Part shown: positions 1 to 8,770 of the stretch, piece by piece
Layout: each line of letters opens with the position of its first letter
Position numbering within the stretch: position 1 is the first letter of the stretch
Source of the DNA: Aureimonas sp. AU4
Lineage (GTDB): Bacteria > Pseudomonadota > Alphaproteobacteria > Rhizobiales > Rhizobiaceae
Reading direction: 5' to 3'
Length of the DNA: 64,000 nucleotides
Assembly (NCBI RefSeq): GCF_001463765.1
Contig: NZ_BBWK01000027.1
Location: 117,674 to 181,673, forward strand
Notes under the pieces: model-generated
The model's database searches: none
Told to the model about the DNA's origin: nothing
The model's input: only the letters and a program-made list of their open reading frames with translations
Made by a program: the position numbers and the translations under genes

Positions 1-660
1 GATCGCCTCGATGACGTTCATCGCGAGCACGTCGCCGTCGGGCTTGCGCGAGAACTTGTAGGCGCCGTGGCTCGTGCCCATCGCCACCGCGAGCGCGTCG
101 ACATGCGTGTCGGCGACGAAGCGCGCCGCCTCGTCCGGGTCGGTCAGGAGCTGGTCGTGGCTCAGCGTGCCCTCGAAGCCATGACCGTCCTCTTGCTCGC
201 CGCCGCCGGTCTCCAGCGAGCCGAGGACGCCGATCTCGCCCTCCACCGAAGCCCCGCACCAATGCGCCATGTCGGCGACGCGCCGCGTCACGCCCGCATT
301 GTAGCTGTAGTCGGCGAGCGATGTGCCGTCCTCCTTGAGGGAGCCGTCCATCATCACCGAGGTGAAGCCGTGCTGGATCGCGGTGATGCAGGTGGCTTCG
401 TTGTTGCCGTGGTCGAGATGCATGCAGAGCGGGATGTCGGGGTGCATCTCGGCCAGCCCCTCGATGAGGCGCGCGAGGATCAGGTCGTTGGCATAGGCGC
501 GCGCGCCGCGGCTCGCTTGCAGGATGACGGGCGAGTCCGTTTGCGCGGCTGCGGTGAGGATCGCGAGGCCCTGCTCCATGTTGTTGATGTTGAACGCCGG
601 CACTCCGTAGCCATGCTCGGCGGCATGGTCGAGAAGCTGGCGAAGCGTGATGAGGGCCAT
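1..660 (-). CDS. fba: Class II fructose-bisphosphate aldolase, 3' end cut by window edge
   Basis: Catalyses cleavage and condensation of fructose 1,6-bisphosphate with dihydroxyacetone phosphate and glyceraldehyde 3-phosphate, in the cytosol. The frame starts at the ATG at 660 ([20 protein letters not shown]) and is open to base 1, giving 220 residues of a protein that is about 350 long in the Calvin-cycle-type class II family. Visible family motifs are [10 protein letters not shown] (about 21-30), the LDHG zinc/catalytic motif (82-85), VEGEIG (about 139-144) and GTSHGAYK near residue 210. It lies 28 bp downstream of the isomerase gene on the same strand, so the two are probably co-transcribed. 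A related bisphosphate aldolase with another sugar substrate cannot be excluded because the C-terminus is missing. Confidence 0.88.
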   Translation of the reverse strand, partial: MALITLRQLLDHAAEHGYGVPAFNINNMEQGLAILTAAAQTDSPVILQASRGARAYANDLILARLIEGLAEMHPDIPLCMHLDHGNNEATCITAIQHGFTSVMMDGSLKEDGTSLADYSYNAGVTRRVADMAHWCGASVEGEIGVLGSLETGGGEQEDGHGFEGTLSHDQLLTDPDEAARFVADTHVDALAVAMGTSHGAYKFSRKPDGDVLAMNVIEAI

Positions 661-688
661 GGGATCTTGGTCCTTCCGGGAGGGAATC

Positions 689-1453
689 TTAGCGAAGCGC
701 GGCGATGACGTCGGAGACGATGCCGAGATAGCCCTCGGCCTTCCAGGCGGAGCGCCCGATGAAGAGGCCGTCGATCTCGGGCTGCAACGCCAGGTCCACC
801 GCGTTGCCGGGGTTGACGCTGCCGCCGTAGAGGACGGGGAGGGCCGTGCCGAGGCGCTCGCGCAGGAGCTGCTTCACGAGGACGTGCTGCTCGTTCGCGA
901 AGTCCGGGTCGGCGGGCGTGCCGCCTTCGCCGATCGACCAGACCGGCTCGTAGGCGATGAGGACCTGCGCCGGGCGGCTCCAGTCGACATGGGCGACCGC
1001 CGCCTCGGTCTGGCGCGCGAGCGCTTCGGCCGTTCGACCGCTCTCGTATTCGGCGCGCGTGTCGCCGATGCAGACCAGCGCCGTCATGCCGTGCCGCACG
1101 GCGGCTGCGACCTTGAGGCCCACGGTCTCGTCGGTCTCGTTGAAATGCTCGCGCCGCTCCGAATGGCCGATCTCGACGAGGCGGGCGCCGCAGTCCTTGA
1201 CCTGGACCGGCGAGACCTCGCCCGTCCACGCGCCCTCGTCCTTCCAGTGCGCGTTCTGCGCGCCGACGATGATGTCGGTCTCGCCCAGCGCCTGCGCGAC
1301 GCGGTGGAGCGCGGTGAAGGGCGGGATGACGAAGAGCTGCGCCTCCTCGCAATGGGTGTAGGGCGACGTCTTCAGCGCCTCGACGAAACGATCGGCCTCG
1401 GCCAGCGTTTTGTTCATCTTCCAGCTGGTGCCGATCCAGGGGCGCTTACGCAT
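689..1453 (-). CDS. Triose-phosphate isomerase family protein, EryH-like variant
   Basis: A 254-residue TIM-barrel isomerase. The catalytic set is visible: Lys12 in SWKMNK, His97 in GHSERREHF and Glu169 in AYEPVW, with the phosphate-binding YGGSVNPGN near the C-terminus. The canonical N-terminal NWKMN is SWKMN here (GTSWKMNK, 8-15). From memory, that substitution and the overall wording resemble the rhizobial/Brucella TpiA2 branch, now called EryH (L-erythrulose-1-phosphate isomerase). The substrate could therefore be triose phosphate or a four-carbon sugar phosphate. It sits between a DUF4432 epimerase-like gene (gap 21 bp) and a class II aldolase, which suggests a sugar catabolic operon rather than housekeeping glycolysis. 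The substrate assignment is inference. Confidence 0.88.
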   Translation of the reverse strand: MRKRPWIGTSWKMNKTLAEADRFVEALKTSPYTHCEEAQLFVIPPFTALHRVAQALGETDIIVGAQNAHWKDEGAWTGEVSPVQVKDCGARLVEIGHSERREHFNETDETVGLKVAAAVRHGMTALVCIGDTRAEYESGRTAEALARQTEAAVAHVDWSRPAQVLIAYEPVWSIGEGGTPADPDFANEQHVLVKQLLRERLGTALPVLYGGSVNPGNAVDLALQPEIDGLFIGRSAWKAEGYLGIVSDVIAALR

Positions 1454-1474
1454 CGAATGTCCTTTTCGCTTGGT

Positions 1475-2575
1475 TCAGCCGGCAGTCCGGCCCATGAGCC
1501 TGTCGATCGCCGCGATTCGGCGATCCGATTCTTCGGCCGAGAGCTGGCCGAAGCGCATGTCGAGATGCCATTCCCGCTCGCCCTCCAGGCGCACGAAGCG
1601 CCCGGCCTCGATCTCGTTGCGGCGGCCGAGCGTCGAGGAGGTCGAGGGAAAGGAGAAGCCGATCGCGTCCTGGTCGGGCGTGCGGCAGATCCACCGGTTG
1701 ACGCGCGGCGCCTGGTCGGGGCGGTGGGCGACGTAGTCCGCCGTGCCGTCGGCATGCCGCTGGAGGCTGTGCGCCCAGCCCGCCTCGTCGGCGACGGCAT
1801 CGATCGCAAAGACCACCTCCGGGTCGAAGGCGAGCCCCGGCTCCAGCCGGTGGTGCAGCGCCGGGTCGCCGGCGAGCGCTTCCAGGAACTCGGCGTAGCC
1901 GGGTCCGGCCTTCACATGGGAGGGGATGCTGCGGCGGACGCGCACCGCGTCCGGTGTGTAGGGCGCGGTGTAATGCAGCGTCGCGCCGTCCGAGGGGCGG
2001 AAGTTCAGGTGGGCAAGGTAGAGCACCTCCATCGGCGTGCGCTTGTCGTTGCGCAGCCGCAGGTGGCAGTCGATCAGCGTCTCGTCGCGCCCGATGCCGA
2101 GCGTCGCGGTTAGCGTATAGCGTGTCGAGAAGGCGACCGTGTAGCGGAAGACGCCGCCGACGGTGACGCGCCCGGATGCCTCATCGAGATCGAGCCAGGC
2201 GTCCTCGAACGGAGCGTTGGGCAGCTCGCCATGCAAAGGATGGCTGTCGCCCGCCTCGGGCGCGCCGATCCCGGTCAGGCCGCAATGGATCAGGAAGGCG
2301 CCGTAGGTTTCGAGGTAGGTCGTGGAGCGGGCAGGCTCGTCGAACATCGAGCGCATCGCAAGCTCGCGCCCATCGAACCGCGCCCGCCAGATCTGCTGGC
2401 CCCGGAAGGGCAGGATCACGACCTCGCCGCGTCGCGTCCCGATGCGCAGGGCGGCGACGCCGCTCCCGTACCGGAACGTGGTGATGCTGATGCCCTCGAA
2501 GGCGCAGAGCCGCCGTTCGACCTCGCCGAACATCGCCTCCGTCAGGTCGACGCGAATCCCCATCCGCTCCCCCAT
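1475..2575 (-). CDS. DUF4432 family protein, aldose-1-epimerase-like
   Basis: A 366-residue protein (MGERMGIRVDLTEAMFGE...) that I assign to DUF4432, a beta-sandwich galactose-mutarotase-like family of uncertain biochemistry. Supporting stretches are the LPFRGQQIWRARFDGREL region, HCGLTGIG, HPLHGELPNAPFEDAWLD and YLAHLNFRP, which look like the sugar-binding faces of epimerase-fold proteins. No signal peptide is seen. ATG 2575 has GGAGG about 11 bases upstream; ATG 2563 (MGIRVDL), with GGGGAG close by, is an alternative. It is the first gene of a probable operon with the isomerase and aldolase downstream, so a role in presenting or converting a sugar or sugar phosphate is likely, but the substrate is unknown. 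Confidence 0.75.
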   Translation of the reverse strand: MGERMGIRVDLTEAMFGEVERRLCAFEGISITTFRYGSGVAALRIGTRRGEVVILPFRGQQIWRARFDGRELAMRSMFDEPARSTTYLETYGAFLIHCGLTGIGAPEAGDSHPLHGELPNAPFEDAWLDLDEASGRVTVGGVFRYTVAFSTRYTLTATLGIGRDETLIDCHLRLRNDKRTPMEVLYLAHLNFRPSDGATLHYTAPYTPDAVRVRRSIPSHVKAGPGYAEFLEALAGDPALHHRLEPGLAFDPEVVFAIDAVADEAGWAHSLQRHADGTADYVAHRPDQAPRVNRWICRTPDQDAIGFSFPSTSSTLGRRNEIEAGRFVRLEGEREWHLDMRFGQLSAEESDRRIAAIDRLMGRTAG

Positions 2576-2713
2576 GCGGTGTTTCGCCTCCGCACATAGG
2601 CCGTAGCGGTCCCGCGAGCAACGCGGCGCGCACGGGATGACGAACGCGAAGCGGGCCTTAGTTTCCGCGCCACGTGCGCCGGTTTCGGGCGCCTGCCCAA
2701 GGATGCGATCTCC

Positions 2714-3694
2714 ATGGAATACGTGAAGCTCGGCCGCACCGGCCTCGACGTCTCCCGCCTCTGCCTCGGCTGCATGAGCTACGGCACGCCGGACCGCGGC
2801 AACCATCCCTGGACCCTGCCCGAGGAGGAAAGCCGGCCCTTCATCCGCAAGGCGGTCGAGCTCGGCATCAACTTCTTCGACACGGCCAACGTCTATTCCG
2901 ACGGCACCAGCGAGGAGATCGTCGGCCGCGCGCTGAAGGACTTCGCGCGGCGCGAGGAGGTCGTGATCGCCACCAAGGTCCACGGCCGCATGCGCCCCGG
3001 CCCCAACGGCGCGGGCCTGTCGCGCAAGCACATCATGGCCGAGATCGACGCCAGCCTGATGCGGCTCGGCACCGACTACGTCGATCTCTACCAGATCCAC
3101 CGCTGGGATCCGACCGTGCCCATCGAGGAGACGCTGGAGGCGCTGAACGACGTGGTGGCAGCGGGCAAGGCGCTCCATATCGGCGCCTCCTCGATGCGCG
3201 CCACCCAGTTCGGCAAGGCGCTTGCCGTGTCCGACCGCGAGGGCTGGGCGCGCTTTGTCACCATGCAGAACTATGTGAACCTCCTCTACCGCGAGGAGGA
3301 GCGCGAGATGCTGCCGCTCTGCCGCGAGGAGGGGATCGGCGTCATTCCCTGGAGCCCGCTCGCGCGCGGTCGCCTGACGCGCGACTGGGACGAGACGAGC
3401 GAGCGCTCGCAAAGCGACACGTTCGGCCGGACGCTCTACGAACATACAGCCGACGCCGACCGCCGCGTCGTAGAGGCCGTGGCTCGCATCGCCAAGGATC
3501 GCGGCGTTCCGCGCGCGCGGATCGCGCTCGCCTGGGTTCTCCAAGTGCCCGGCGTCACCGCACCCATCGTCGGCGCGACCAAGCCGCACCATCTGGACGA
3601 TGCGGCGGCGGCCCTCGAGATCAGGCTGACCCCCGAGGAGGTGCAGGCCCTGGAGGCGCCCTACGTACCGCACGCGGTCGTCGGCTTCTCCTGA
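2714..3694 (+). CDS. Aldo/keto reductase
   Basis: A 326-residue NAD(P)H-dependent oxidoreductase of the AKR superfamily. It begins MEYVKLGRTGLDVSRLCLGC, typical of the family. The catalytic tetrad is readable: Asp in INFFDTANVYSDG, Tyr in the same segment, Lys in VIATKVHG and His in YQIHRWDP. The C-terminal cofactor region contains IPWSPLARGRL and APIVGATKPHHLDDA. The cytosolic reaction is probably reduction of a carbonyl compound; the substrate is not deducible. It is divergent from the DUF4432 gene (138 bp between starts), so a shared regulatory region is possible, and it is followed 63 bp later by trmJ. Confidence 0.9.
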   Translation: MEYVKLGRTGLDVSRLCLGCMSYGTPDRGNHPWTLPEEESRPFIRKAVELGINFFDTANVYSDGTSEEIVGRALKDFARREEVVIATKVHGRMRPGPNGAGLSRKHIMAEIDASLMRLGTDYVDLYQIHRWDPTVPIEETLEALNDVVAAGKALHIGASSMRATQFGKALAVSDREGWARFVTMQNYVNLLYREEEREMLPLCREEGIGVIPWSPLARGRLTRDWDETSERSQSDTFGRTLYEHTADADRRVVEAVARIAKDRGVPRARIALAWVLQVPGVTAPIVGATKPHHLDDAAAALEIRLTPEEVQALEAPYVPHAVVGFS

Positions 3695-3757
3695 GGCTTT
3701 GCGGCGCGGCCCGCCATGCGTTAAGCCGCTGGCCTTTCGAAATCTGAGGACGAGGCA

Positions 3758-4537
3758 GTGGTGGCGGGGACGAACCGGACGGGCGAGATGATGCGCGGGG
3801 GACCTGCCATCATTCTCGTCGAGCCGCAGCTGGGCGAGAATATCGGCATGGTGGCTCGCGCCATGGCCAATTTCGGCCTGTCCGACCTTCGCCTCGTCAA
3901 CCCGCGCGATGGCTGGCCGAACGAGCGCGCGGTCGCCGCCGCCTCCCGCGCGGACCACGTGATAGAAGCGGCGCGCTTGTTCAACACGATCGAGGAGGCC
4001 GCCGCCGACCTGACCTTCCTGCTTGCGACTACGGCGCGGGCGCGCGATTCCCACAAGAGCGTGCTCGGACCACGTGATGCGGCGGGCGCGCTTCGCGCGC
4101 GCGTTGATGTGGGTCAGGGCGCCGGTATCCTCTTTGGGCGCGAGCGGACCGGTCTGGAGAACCACGAGGTCGATCTCGCCGATACGATCGTGACCTTTCC
4201 GGTCAACCCGGCCTTCGCCTCGCTCAATCTTGCCCAAGCCGTGCTTCTGATGAGCTACGAGTGGATGAACACGACTGGGGAAACGGCTCCACGCTTCGGT
4301 GCGCCCGAACAGGTTCCGGCCGAGAAGGAGGAACTCTACCGCCTGTTCGGCCACCTGGAAGCCGCACTGGACACGGCGAACTACTTCCATCCGCCCGCCA
4401 AGCGCGACTCCATGATTCATATCCTGCGCAACATGCTCACCCGACCCGGCTTCTCGGAGGGCGAAATCCGCACGTTGCGTGGTGTTCTGCGCTCGTTCGA
4501 GCGGCGCATGGCGGGACAGGACGGCGGCGAGGGATGA
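3758..4537 (+). CDS. trmJ: tRNA (cytidine/uridine-2'-O-)-methyltransferase TrmJ
   Basis: A 259-residue SPOUT-class methyltransferase expected to 2'-O-methylate nucleotide 32 of tRNA using S-adenosylmethionine. Family motifs are [20 protein letters not shown] near the N-terminus, [10 protein letters not shown] in the middle, and the trefoil-knot motifs [16 protein letters not shown] and [16 protein letters not shown] that bind the cofactor. I take the GTG at 3758 as start because GAGGA lies 6-7 bases upstream and the resulting N-terminus resembles rhizobial homologues; ATG 3788 is possible. Its stop codon overlaps the murI start (ATGA), so the two are translationally coupled. Confidence 0.92.
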   Translation: MVAGTNRTGEMMRGGPAIILVEPQLGENIGMVARAMANFGLSDLRLVNPRDGWPNERAVAAASRADHVIEAARLFNTIEEAAADLTFLLATTARARDSHKSVLGPRDAAGALRARVDVGQGAGILFGRERTGLENHEVDLADTIVTFPVNPAFASLNLAQAVLLMSYEWMNTTGETAPRFGAPEQVPAEKEELYRLFGHLEAALDTANYFHPPAKRDSMIHILRNMLTRPGFSEGEIRTLRGVLRSFERRMAGQDGGEG

Positions 4538-5352
4538 GCGGCGAGCCGCCGATCCTCGTCTTCGATTCCGGCATCGGTGGGCTGACGGTCCTGCGCGAAC
4601 TGCGCACCGTGATGCCGGACCGCCGCTTCCTGTATGTCGCCGACGATGCGGGCTTCCCCTATGGCAGCTGGGAGGAGGGGGCGCTCTGCCGGCGCATCGT
4701 CGCGCTGTTCGAGACGCTGGTCGAAGAGCACCGCCCGCTCCTGGCGGTGATCGCCTGCAACACCGCCTCGACGCTCGTGCTTCCGGCGCTGCGCGCGCGC
4801 TTCTCGCTGCCCTTCGTCGGCACCGTCCCCGCGGTGAAGCCGGCCGCCGAGCGCTCGCGGTCCGGCCTTCTCAGCGTGCTCGCGACGCCCGGAACCGTGA
4901 AGCGCGATTACACGCGCGCGCTGGTCGCCGAGTTCGCCCACGGCAAGGACGTCGCACTGGTCGGCTCGCAGCGCCTCGCCACCATTGCGGAGGCTCACAT
5001 CCGGGGTGAGCGGATCGACCTCGACGAGATCGAGGCCGAGATCGCGCCGTGCTTTCGCGAGAGGGACGGGCGGCGCACCGACATCGTGGCGCTCGCCTGC
5101 ACGCACTATCCGTTTCTCGCCAACGCCTTCCGAAAGGTCGCGCCCTGGCCGGTCGACTGGCTCGACCCGGCCGAGGCCATCGCGCGACAGGCGGCCCGCT
5201 TCCTGCCCGACCGGCCCTCGACCCTGCCGGAGGGGTTCGACCGGGCCCTCTTCACGGCTGGCGCGCCGGACTACGCGACGCGCCGCCTGATCCATGGGTT
5301 CGGCCTGAGCTGCGAGGGCGCTGGCGCCGCACTCAGCTCCGCCGCAGAGTGA
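4534..5352 (+). CDS. murI: Glutamate racemase
   Basis: Converts L- to D-glutamate for peptidoglycan synthesis, cofactor-independent, in the cytosol. The 272-residue protein has [11 protein letters not shown] at 10-20 and the two catalytic cysteines, Cys75 in IACNTAST and Cys189 in [10 protein letters not shown]. Length matches the family. The start at 4534 overlaps the trmJ stop in an ATGA; a much longer open frame upstream is out-of-frame trmJ sequence. The last 20 bases overlap the 3' end of the convergent secreted-protein gene. Confidence 0.94.
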   Translation: MSGEPPILVFDSGIGGLTVLRELRTVMPDRRFLYVADDAGFPYGSWEEGALCRRIVALFETLVEEHRPLLAVIACNTASTLVLPALRARFSLPFVGTVPAVKPAAERSRSGLLSVLATPGTVKRDYTRALVAEFAHGKDVALVGSQRLATIAEAHIRGERIDLDEIEAEIAPCFRERDGRRTDIVALACTHYPFLANAFRKVAPWPVDWLDPAEAIARQAARFLPDRPSTLPEGFDRALFTAGAPDYATRRLIHGFGLSCEGAGAALSSAAE

Positions 5353-5845
5353 CGTTCGAGGTCTGGCGCGGCTTGCCGTCCACCTGATCCGTGACTTGCA
5401 TGGTGAAGCTGCCGTTGCCGCCGTTGGTGATGCGCATGATGGCGTTGCGGTCGCCGTGGACGGTCTGCGGGTAGACGAGGTCGAACACGAGCGTCGAGCC
5501 TTGCAGGCGACCGTTGCGCAGTTGCGCGGGGCCGCGGCTGGCGCCGGTATAGGTGCCCGCGTAGCGCTGGCTCGCCGGGTCGTAGCGGATCGAGGCGCCG
5601 ATCTGGCGGGTCACGATCACGGCCGCGCGGCAGCTGCCCGCGATCTCGATGTCGTTGGCAGAGGGGCTGCGTCCCGTCACGCGGCACGTGACGTTGCGCG
5701 GCGAGGAGTCCTGCTCGCGCTGCACCGTGCCCGATCCGCTGTAGGAGCCCTGGAAGCGGGAGAGGTAGTCGGTGTCGGCCCGCGCCGCGCCCGCAAGAGC
5801 GAGCGGCAGTGCGGCGGCGATCAGGATGTTTCGCATGGTGCGCAT
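5333..5845 (-). CDS. Secreted hypothetical protein
   Basis: A 170-residue protein with a clear Sec signal peptide ([23 protein letters not shown], cleavage probably after ARA near residue 23). The mature part looks beta-rich ([42 protein letters not shown]), with two cysteines, Cys54 (NVTCRV) and Cys72 (GSCRAA), that could form a disulfide. I recognise no named family. Sequences of this style are common small periplasmic proteins in Hyphomicrobiales. AAGGA lies about 10 bases before ATG 5845. It overlaps the end of murI tail to tail by 20 bp, so antisense effects on either mRNA are possible but speculative. Confidence 0.78.
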   Translation of the reverse strand: MRTMRNILIAAALPLALAGAARADTDYLSRFQGSYSGSGTVQREQDSSPRNVTCRVTGRSPSANDIEIAGSCRAAVIVTRQIGASIRYDPASQRYAGTYTGASRGPAQLRNGRLQGSTLVFDLVYPQTVHGDRNAIMRITNGGNGSFTMQVTDQVDGKPRQTSNVTLRRS

Positions 5846-5910
5846 GGTGCTGTTGTCCTTGAGGCCGGCGCCGACCTGAGTGTGCTCCGGCGAATGTGTC
5901 CGTGAGCATG

Positions 5911-5935
5911 GGAACGGCGGGGCGGCGGTTTCGTT
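5911..5935 (+). promoter_or_regulatory. EcfG-type general stress promoter for pmp3
   Basis: GGAAC at 5911-5915, a 16-base spacer, then CGTT at 5932-5935. This matches the published alphaproteobacterial EcfG (PhyR-NepR-EcfG) consensus GGAAC-N16/17-CGTT exactly. It ends 35 bp before the ATG of pmp3, so the predicted leader is roughly 28-30 nt. Position, orientation and the stress-related nature of the gene all agree. Confidence 0.75.
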
Positions 5936-5970
5936 CGATGCGCTGCGACACTGTCTCCAGCGGATGCCTC

Positions 5971-6129
5971 ATGGACCTGATCAAGATCATCTTCGCCATC
6001 CTTCTGCCGCCGCTCGGCGTTTTCATGGAGGTCGGCCTTGGCAAGCACTTCTGGATCAACATCATCCTGACGCTGCTCGGCTACATTCCCGGCATCGTGC
6101 ACGCCGTCTGGGTGATCGCCCGCAAGTAG
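5971..6129 (+). CDS. Pmp3/YqaE family small membrane proteolipid
   Basis: A 52-residue protein (MDLIKIIFAILLPPLGVFME...) made of two transmembrane helices separated by a short glycine-containing turn. ILLPPLGVF and the second-helix segment LGYIPGIVHAVWVI are hallmarks of the Pmp3/YqaE (UPF0057) family, whose usual length is about 50-55. Homologues accumulate under salt, cold and membrane stress and are thought to influence membrane potential. An EcfG-type promoter lies immediately upstream. The ATG at 5971 is chosen because it gives the exact family N-terminus; upstream in-frame sequence is not hydrophobic. Confidence 0.93.
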   Translation: MDLIKIIFAILLPPLGVFMEVGLGKHFWINIILTLLGYIPGIVHAVWVIARK

Positions 6130-6142
6130 CCGTCCGGCCGGG

Positions 6143-6171
6143 TTGACTTCGGCGACCCCCTCGCTTAACCG
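6143..6171 (+). promoter_or_regulatory. Probable housekeeping promoter of rpsD
   Basis: TTGACT at 6143-6148 followed after 17 bases by a weak -10 box, TAACCG (6166-6171), about 170 bp upstream of rpsD. The -35 box is near the rhizobial consensus CTTGAC; the -10 box is poor, so this is tentative. Confidence 0.35.
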
Positions 6172-6180
6172 ACACGAACC

Positions 6181-6205
6181 GGCGGGATGAGAGTTCCGCC
6201 GTTTT
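6181..6205 (+). other. Hairpin with short T-run between pmp3 and rpsD
   Basis: GGCGGGA (6181-6187), loop TGAGAG, TTCCGCC (6194-6200), then GTTTTA. This is a 7-bp stem with one G-T pair followed by four T. It could terminate pmp3 transcripts, or, if transcription of rpsD starts just downstream of the predicted promoter, form the 5' end of the rpsD leader. The rest of the 210-bp gap shows no other structure I can name. Confidence 0.35.
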
Positions 6206-6340
6206 ACGTGTCCCGTGGATCAGACGTGCCTTCGCCGGCACCGGTCCTGTCAGTCCGCGCCATGCGGGCAGAGGAGGGCGCGTTTCCTCGAAGGGCCCCC
6301 GGATCCGCCGGGCCGGCCCGCCAACCGTTTGGGAAATGCG

Positions 6341-6958
6341 ATGTCGAAGCGCGAAGCTTCCAAGTACAAGATCGATCGCCGCATGGGCGAGAACATCTGG
6401 GGACGCCCGAAGTCCCCGGTGAACCGTCGCCAGTACGGCCCGGGCCAGCATGGCCAGCGCCGCAAGGGCAAGATGAGCGACTTCGGCACGCAGCTGCGCG
6501 CCAAGCAGAAGCTCAAGGGCTACTACGGCGACATCTCCGAGAAGCAGTTCCGCAAGACCTACGAGGAAGCCGCCCGTCGTCGCGGCGATACCTCGGAGAA
6601 CCTGATCGGCCTGCTCGAGTCGCGCCTCGACGCGGTGGTGTACCGCGCGAAGTTCGTGGCGACGATCTTCGCCGCCCGCCAGTTCGTCAACCACGGCCAC
6701 GTCAGCGTCAACGGCGTGCGGACCAACATCGGTTCGTACCGCTGCAAGCAGGGCGACGTGATCGAGGTTCGCCAGAAGTCCAAGCAGCTGACCGTCCTCA
6801 TCGAGGCGACCCAGCTCGCCGAGCGCGACGTGCCGGACTACATCGAGGTCGACCACTCCAAGATGGTCGCGACCCTCCAGCGAATTCCCGGCCTTTCGGA
6901 CGTGCCGTACCCGGTCGTCATGGAGCCGAACCTCGTGGTCGAGTTCTACTCGCGCTGA
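6341..6958 (+). CDS. rpsD: 30S ribosomal protein S4
   Basis: A 205-residue primary-binding protein of the small ribosomal subunit that nucleates assembly on the 5' domain of 16S rRNA. It starts [20 protein letters not shown], and the S4 RNA-binding domain is visible at about 94-155 ([34 protein letters not shown]). Length matches the alphaproteobacterial form. It is a monocistronic gene here, with its own predicted promoter and a strong terminator. The ATG at 6341 is preceded by GGGAA; longer in-frame extensions upstream are not conserved-looking. Confidence 0.97.
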   Translation: MSKREASKYKIDRRMGENIWGRPKSPVNRRQYGPGQHGQRRKGKMSDFGTQLRAKQKLKGYYGDISEKQFRKTYEEAARRRGDTSENLIGLLESRLDAVVYRAKFVATIFAARQFVNHGHVSVNGVRTNIGSYRCKQGDVIEVRQKSKQLTVLIEATQLAERDVPDYIEVDHSKMVATLQRIPGLSDVPYPVVMEPNLVVEFYSR

Positions 6959-6987
6959 TCCCTTCGCGGATCGCACGGAGTTGCCGG

Positions 6988-7019
6988 AAGGCCGTCCCTC
7001 GGGGCGGCCTTTCGTTTTT
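6988..7019 (+). terminator. Rho-independent terminator of rpsD
   Basis: The stem AAGGCCG...CGGCCTT with an inner CCC/GGG pairing spans 6988-7012 and is followed by TTTCGTTTTT. It begins 30 bp after the rpsD stop and separates it from ttcA. Confidence 0.85.
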
Positions 7020-7061
7020 CGGCCCGCCGCGTTAAGCGAGGCCCAGCCGGAGGGAAGCGCC

Positions 7062-7943
7062 ATGCTCGACCAGGACGAGTCCGTCGCCGCCGAGACCGAG
7101 GCGGAAGCCACCGAGGACCGTGGCGGCAGCCATCCGATCTTCGACGACGCACCGGCCAGCGTGTCCTTCAAGAAGGGGCGCAAGCGCCTCCTGCGCCAGA
7201 TGCGCGAGACGATCGAGACCCACGCGATGGCCCGGCCGGGCGCGCGCTGGCTGGTCGGCATCTCGGGCGGCAAGGACTCCTACGCTCTCCTCGCGCTGCT
7301 TCTCGATCTGCGCTGGCGCGGCCTTCTGCCGGTCGATCTCCTCGCCTGCAACCTCGACCAGGGGCAGCCGGGCTTTCCCAAGCACGTCCTTCCCGATTTC
7401 CTCGCGCGCCACGGCATCGCCCACCGGATCGAGTATCGCGACACCTATTCGGTGGTGAAGGAGAAGGTGCCGGAAGGTGCCACGACCTGCGCCCTCTGCT
7501 CACGCCTGCGGCGCGGCAACCTCTACCGCGTTGCGCGGGAGGAGGGGTGCGAGGCGCTGGTGCTCGGGCATCACCTCGACGACAGCCTCGAGACTTTTTT
7601 CCTGAACATGTTCTTCGGCGGCAAGCTCTCGGCCATGCCCGCCAAGCTCCTCAACGACGAGGGCGACCTCCTCGTTCTGCGCCCGCTGATCCAGTGCGCG
7701 GAAGCCGACATCGCGCGCTTCTCGGCGGCCATGCGCTTCCCGATCATCCCCTGCGATCTCTGCGGCAGCCAGGAGGGCCTGCAGCGCGGCGCGCTCAAGA
7801 CGCTGATCGCCGACATGGAGCGGCGCTTCCCCGGCCGGCGGGACACGATCGCGCGCGCGCTTGCCAACGTGCGGCCGGGCCACCTCCTCGACACCGGCCT
7901 CTTTGACTTCCGCAGCCTTCAGCCTCGATCGGATACCCCGTGA
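7062..7943 (+). CDS. ttcA: tRNA 2-thiocytidine(32) synthetase TtcA
   Basis: An ATP- and Fe-S-dependent enzyme that thiolates cytidine 32 of certain tRNAs. In the 293-residue protein the PP-loop is SGGKDS at 68-73, and the cluster/catalytic cysteines are Cys143 and Cys146 (CALC) with the CDLC pair at 231/234, as in the TtcA family. [21 protein letters not shown] is also characteristic. The acidic N-terminal 30 residues are an extension relative to the E. coli type. The start at ATG 7062 has GGAGGGAAG upstream. The stop overlaps the GTG start of the next gene (GTGA). Confidence 0.93.
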   Translation: MLDQDESVAAETEAEATEDRGGSHPIFDDAPASVSFKKGRKRLLRQMRETIETHAMARPGARWLVGISGGKDSYALLALLLDLRWRGLLPVDLLACNLDQGQPGFPKHVLPDFLARHGIAHRIEYRDTYSVVKEKVPEGATTCALCSRLRRGNLYRVAREEGCEALVLGHHLDDSLETFFLNMFFGGKLSAMPAKLLNDEGDLLVLRPLIQCAEADIARFSAAMRFPIIPCDLCGSQEGLQRGALKTLIADMERRFPGRRDTIARALANVRPGHLLDTGLFDFRSLQPRSDTP

Positions 7944-8767
7944 GCGACATCGCCGACTTCCTCTTCCAGACCCTTCGCGAAGCGGCGAGGTCCGAGGTCC
8001 TGCCGCGCTTCCGCCGTCTGGCGCAGGGCGACGTGCGCGAGAAGACCTCGGCGATCGACCTCGTAACGGAGGCCGACGAGGCGGCCGAGCGCTTCATTCA
8101 GGCGGCCTGCGCGCGCTCGCACCCGCAAGCTGTATTCGTGGGCGAGGAGGGCGTCGTCGCCGACCCGAAGCTCCTCACGCGCATCCGCGACGCGGAGCTC
8201 GCGATCGTCGTCGATCCGATCGACGGGACCGCGAACTTCGCGGCCGGCGCGCCGATGTTCGGCATGATGGCGGCGGTCGTGCGGGGCAACGAGACGATCG
8301 CGGGCGTCATCTACGACCCCCTCGGCGACGATGCCATGATCGGGGAACGGGGCGCCGGCGCCTTTCTCGTTCGCCCGGACGGAGAGCGAGAGCGCCTGCG
8401 CGTCGCCGCGGCGCTGCCGCTCGCCGAATCCATCGCGGTCGCCAGCACGAGCTACCTGCCGACCGCCGAGCGACGGGACGTGCTGACGCGCCTTGCCGAC
8501 CTGCGCATCCTGGCGAACTACCGCACGGCAGCCCAGGAATACCGGCTCATGGCGTCGGGTCACGTCCACTTCCAGTTCTACCTGAAGCTCATGCCCTGGG
8601 ATCATCTGGCCGGTTCGCTCCTCGTGGAGGAGGCGGGCGGCCACGTGCGCCGGCTCGACGGCGGGCGCTACGTGCCGAGCGACGTCGCGGGCGGTCTTCT
8701 GACCGCGCCCGACGCCGACAGCTGGGCGGCGATGCGCGAGCTGCTCGGGCCCGGCATCACCGCCTGA
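7940..8767 (+). CDS. Inositol monophosphatase family protein
   Basis: A 275-residue Mg2+-dependent phosphatase of the IMPase/FBPase/CysQ superfamily. The metal-binding motifs are GEEGVV (about 69-74), [11 protein letters not shown] (about 92-102) and [15 protein letters not shown] (about 217-231). The probable substrate is a small phosphomonoester such as inositol or histidinol phosphate; the sequence does not decide which. Translation begins at a GTG that overlaps the ttcA stop, so the two are coupled. It converges with the exporter gene, with only 3 bp between the stops and no terminator visible. Confidence 0.88.
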   Translation: MSDIADFLFQTLREAARSEVLPRFRRLAQGDVREKTSAIDLVTEADEAAERFIQAACARSHPQAVFVGEEGVVADPKLLTRIRDAELAIVVDPIDGTANFAAGAPMFGMMAAVVRGNETIAGVIYDPLGDDAMIGERGAGAFLVRPDGERERLRVAAALPLAESIAVASTSYLPTAERRDVLTRLADLRILANYRTAAQEYRLMASGHVHFQFYLKLMPWDHLAGSLLVEEAGGHVRRLDGGRYVPSDVAGGLLTAPDADSWAAMRELLGPGITA

Positions 8768-8770
8768 TCG

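Noticed and set aside
1475..4420. A very long minus-strand open frame of 981 codons.
   Set aside because: Only the first part (to 2575) matches DUF4432; the rest lies antisense to the aldo/keto reductase and trmJ and has high-GC shadow composition.
6130..6340. S4-autoregulatory leader of rpsD.
   Set aside because: The hairpin at 6181 does not resemble a 16S rRNA mimic that I know, and the region is too GC-rich for confident folding by eye.
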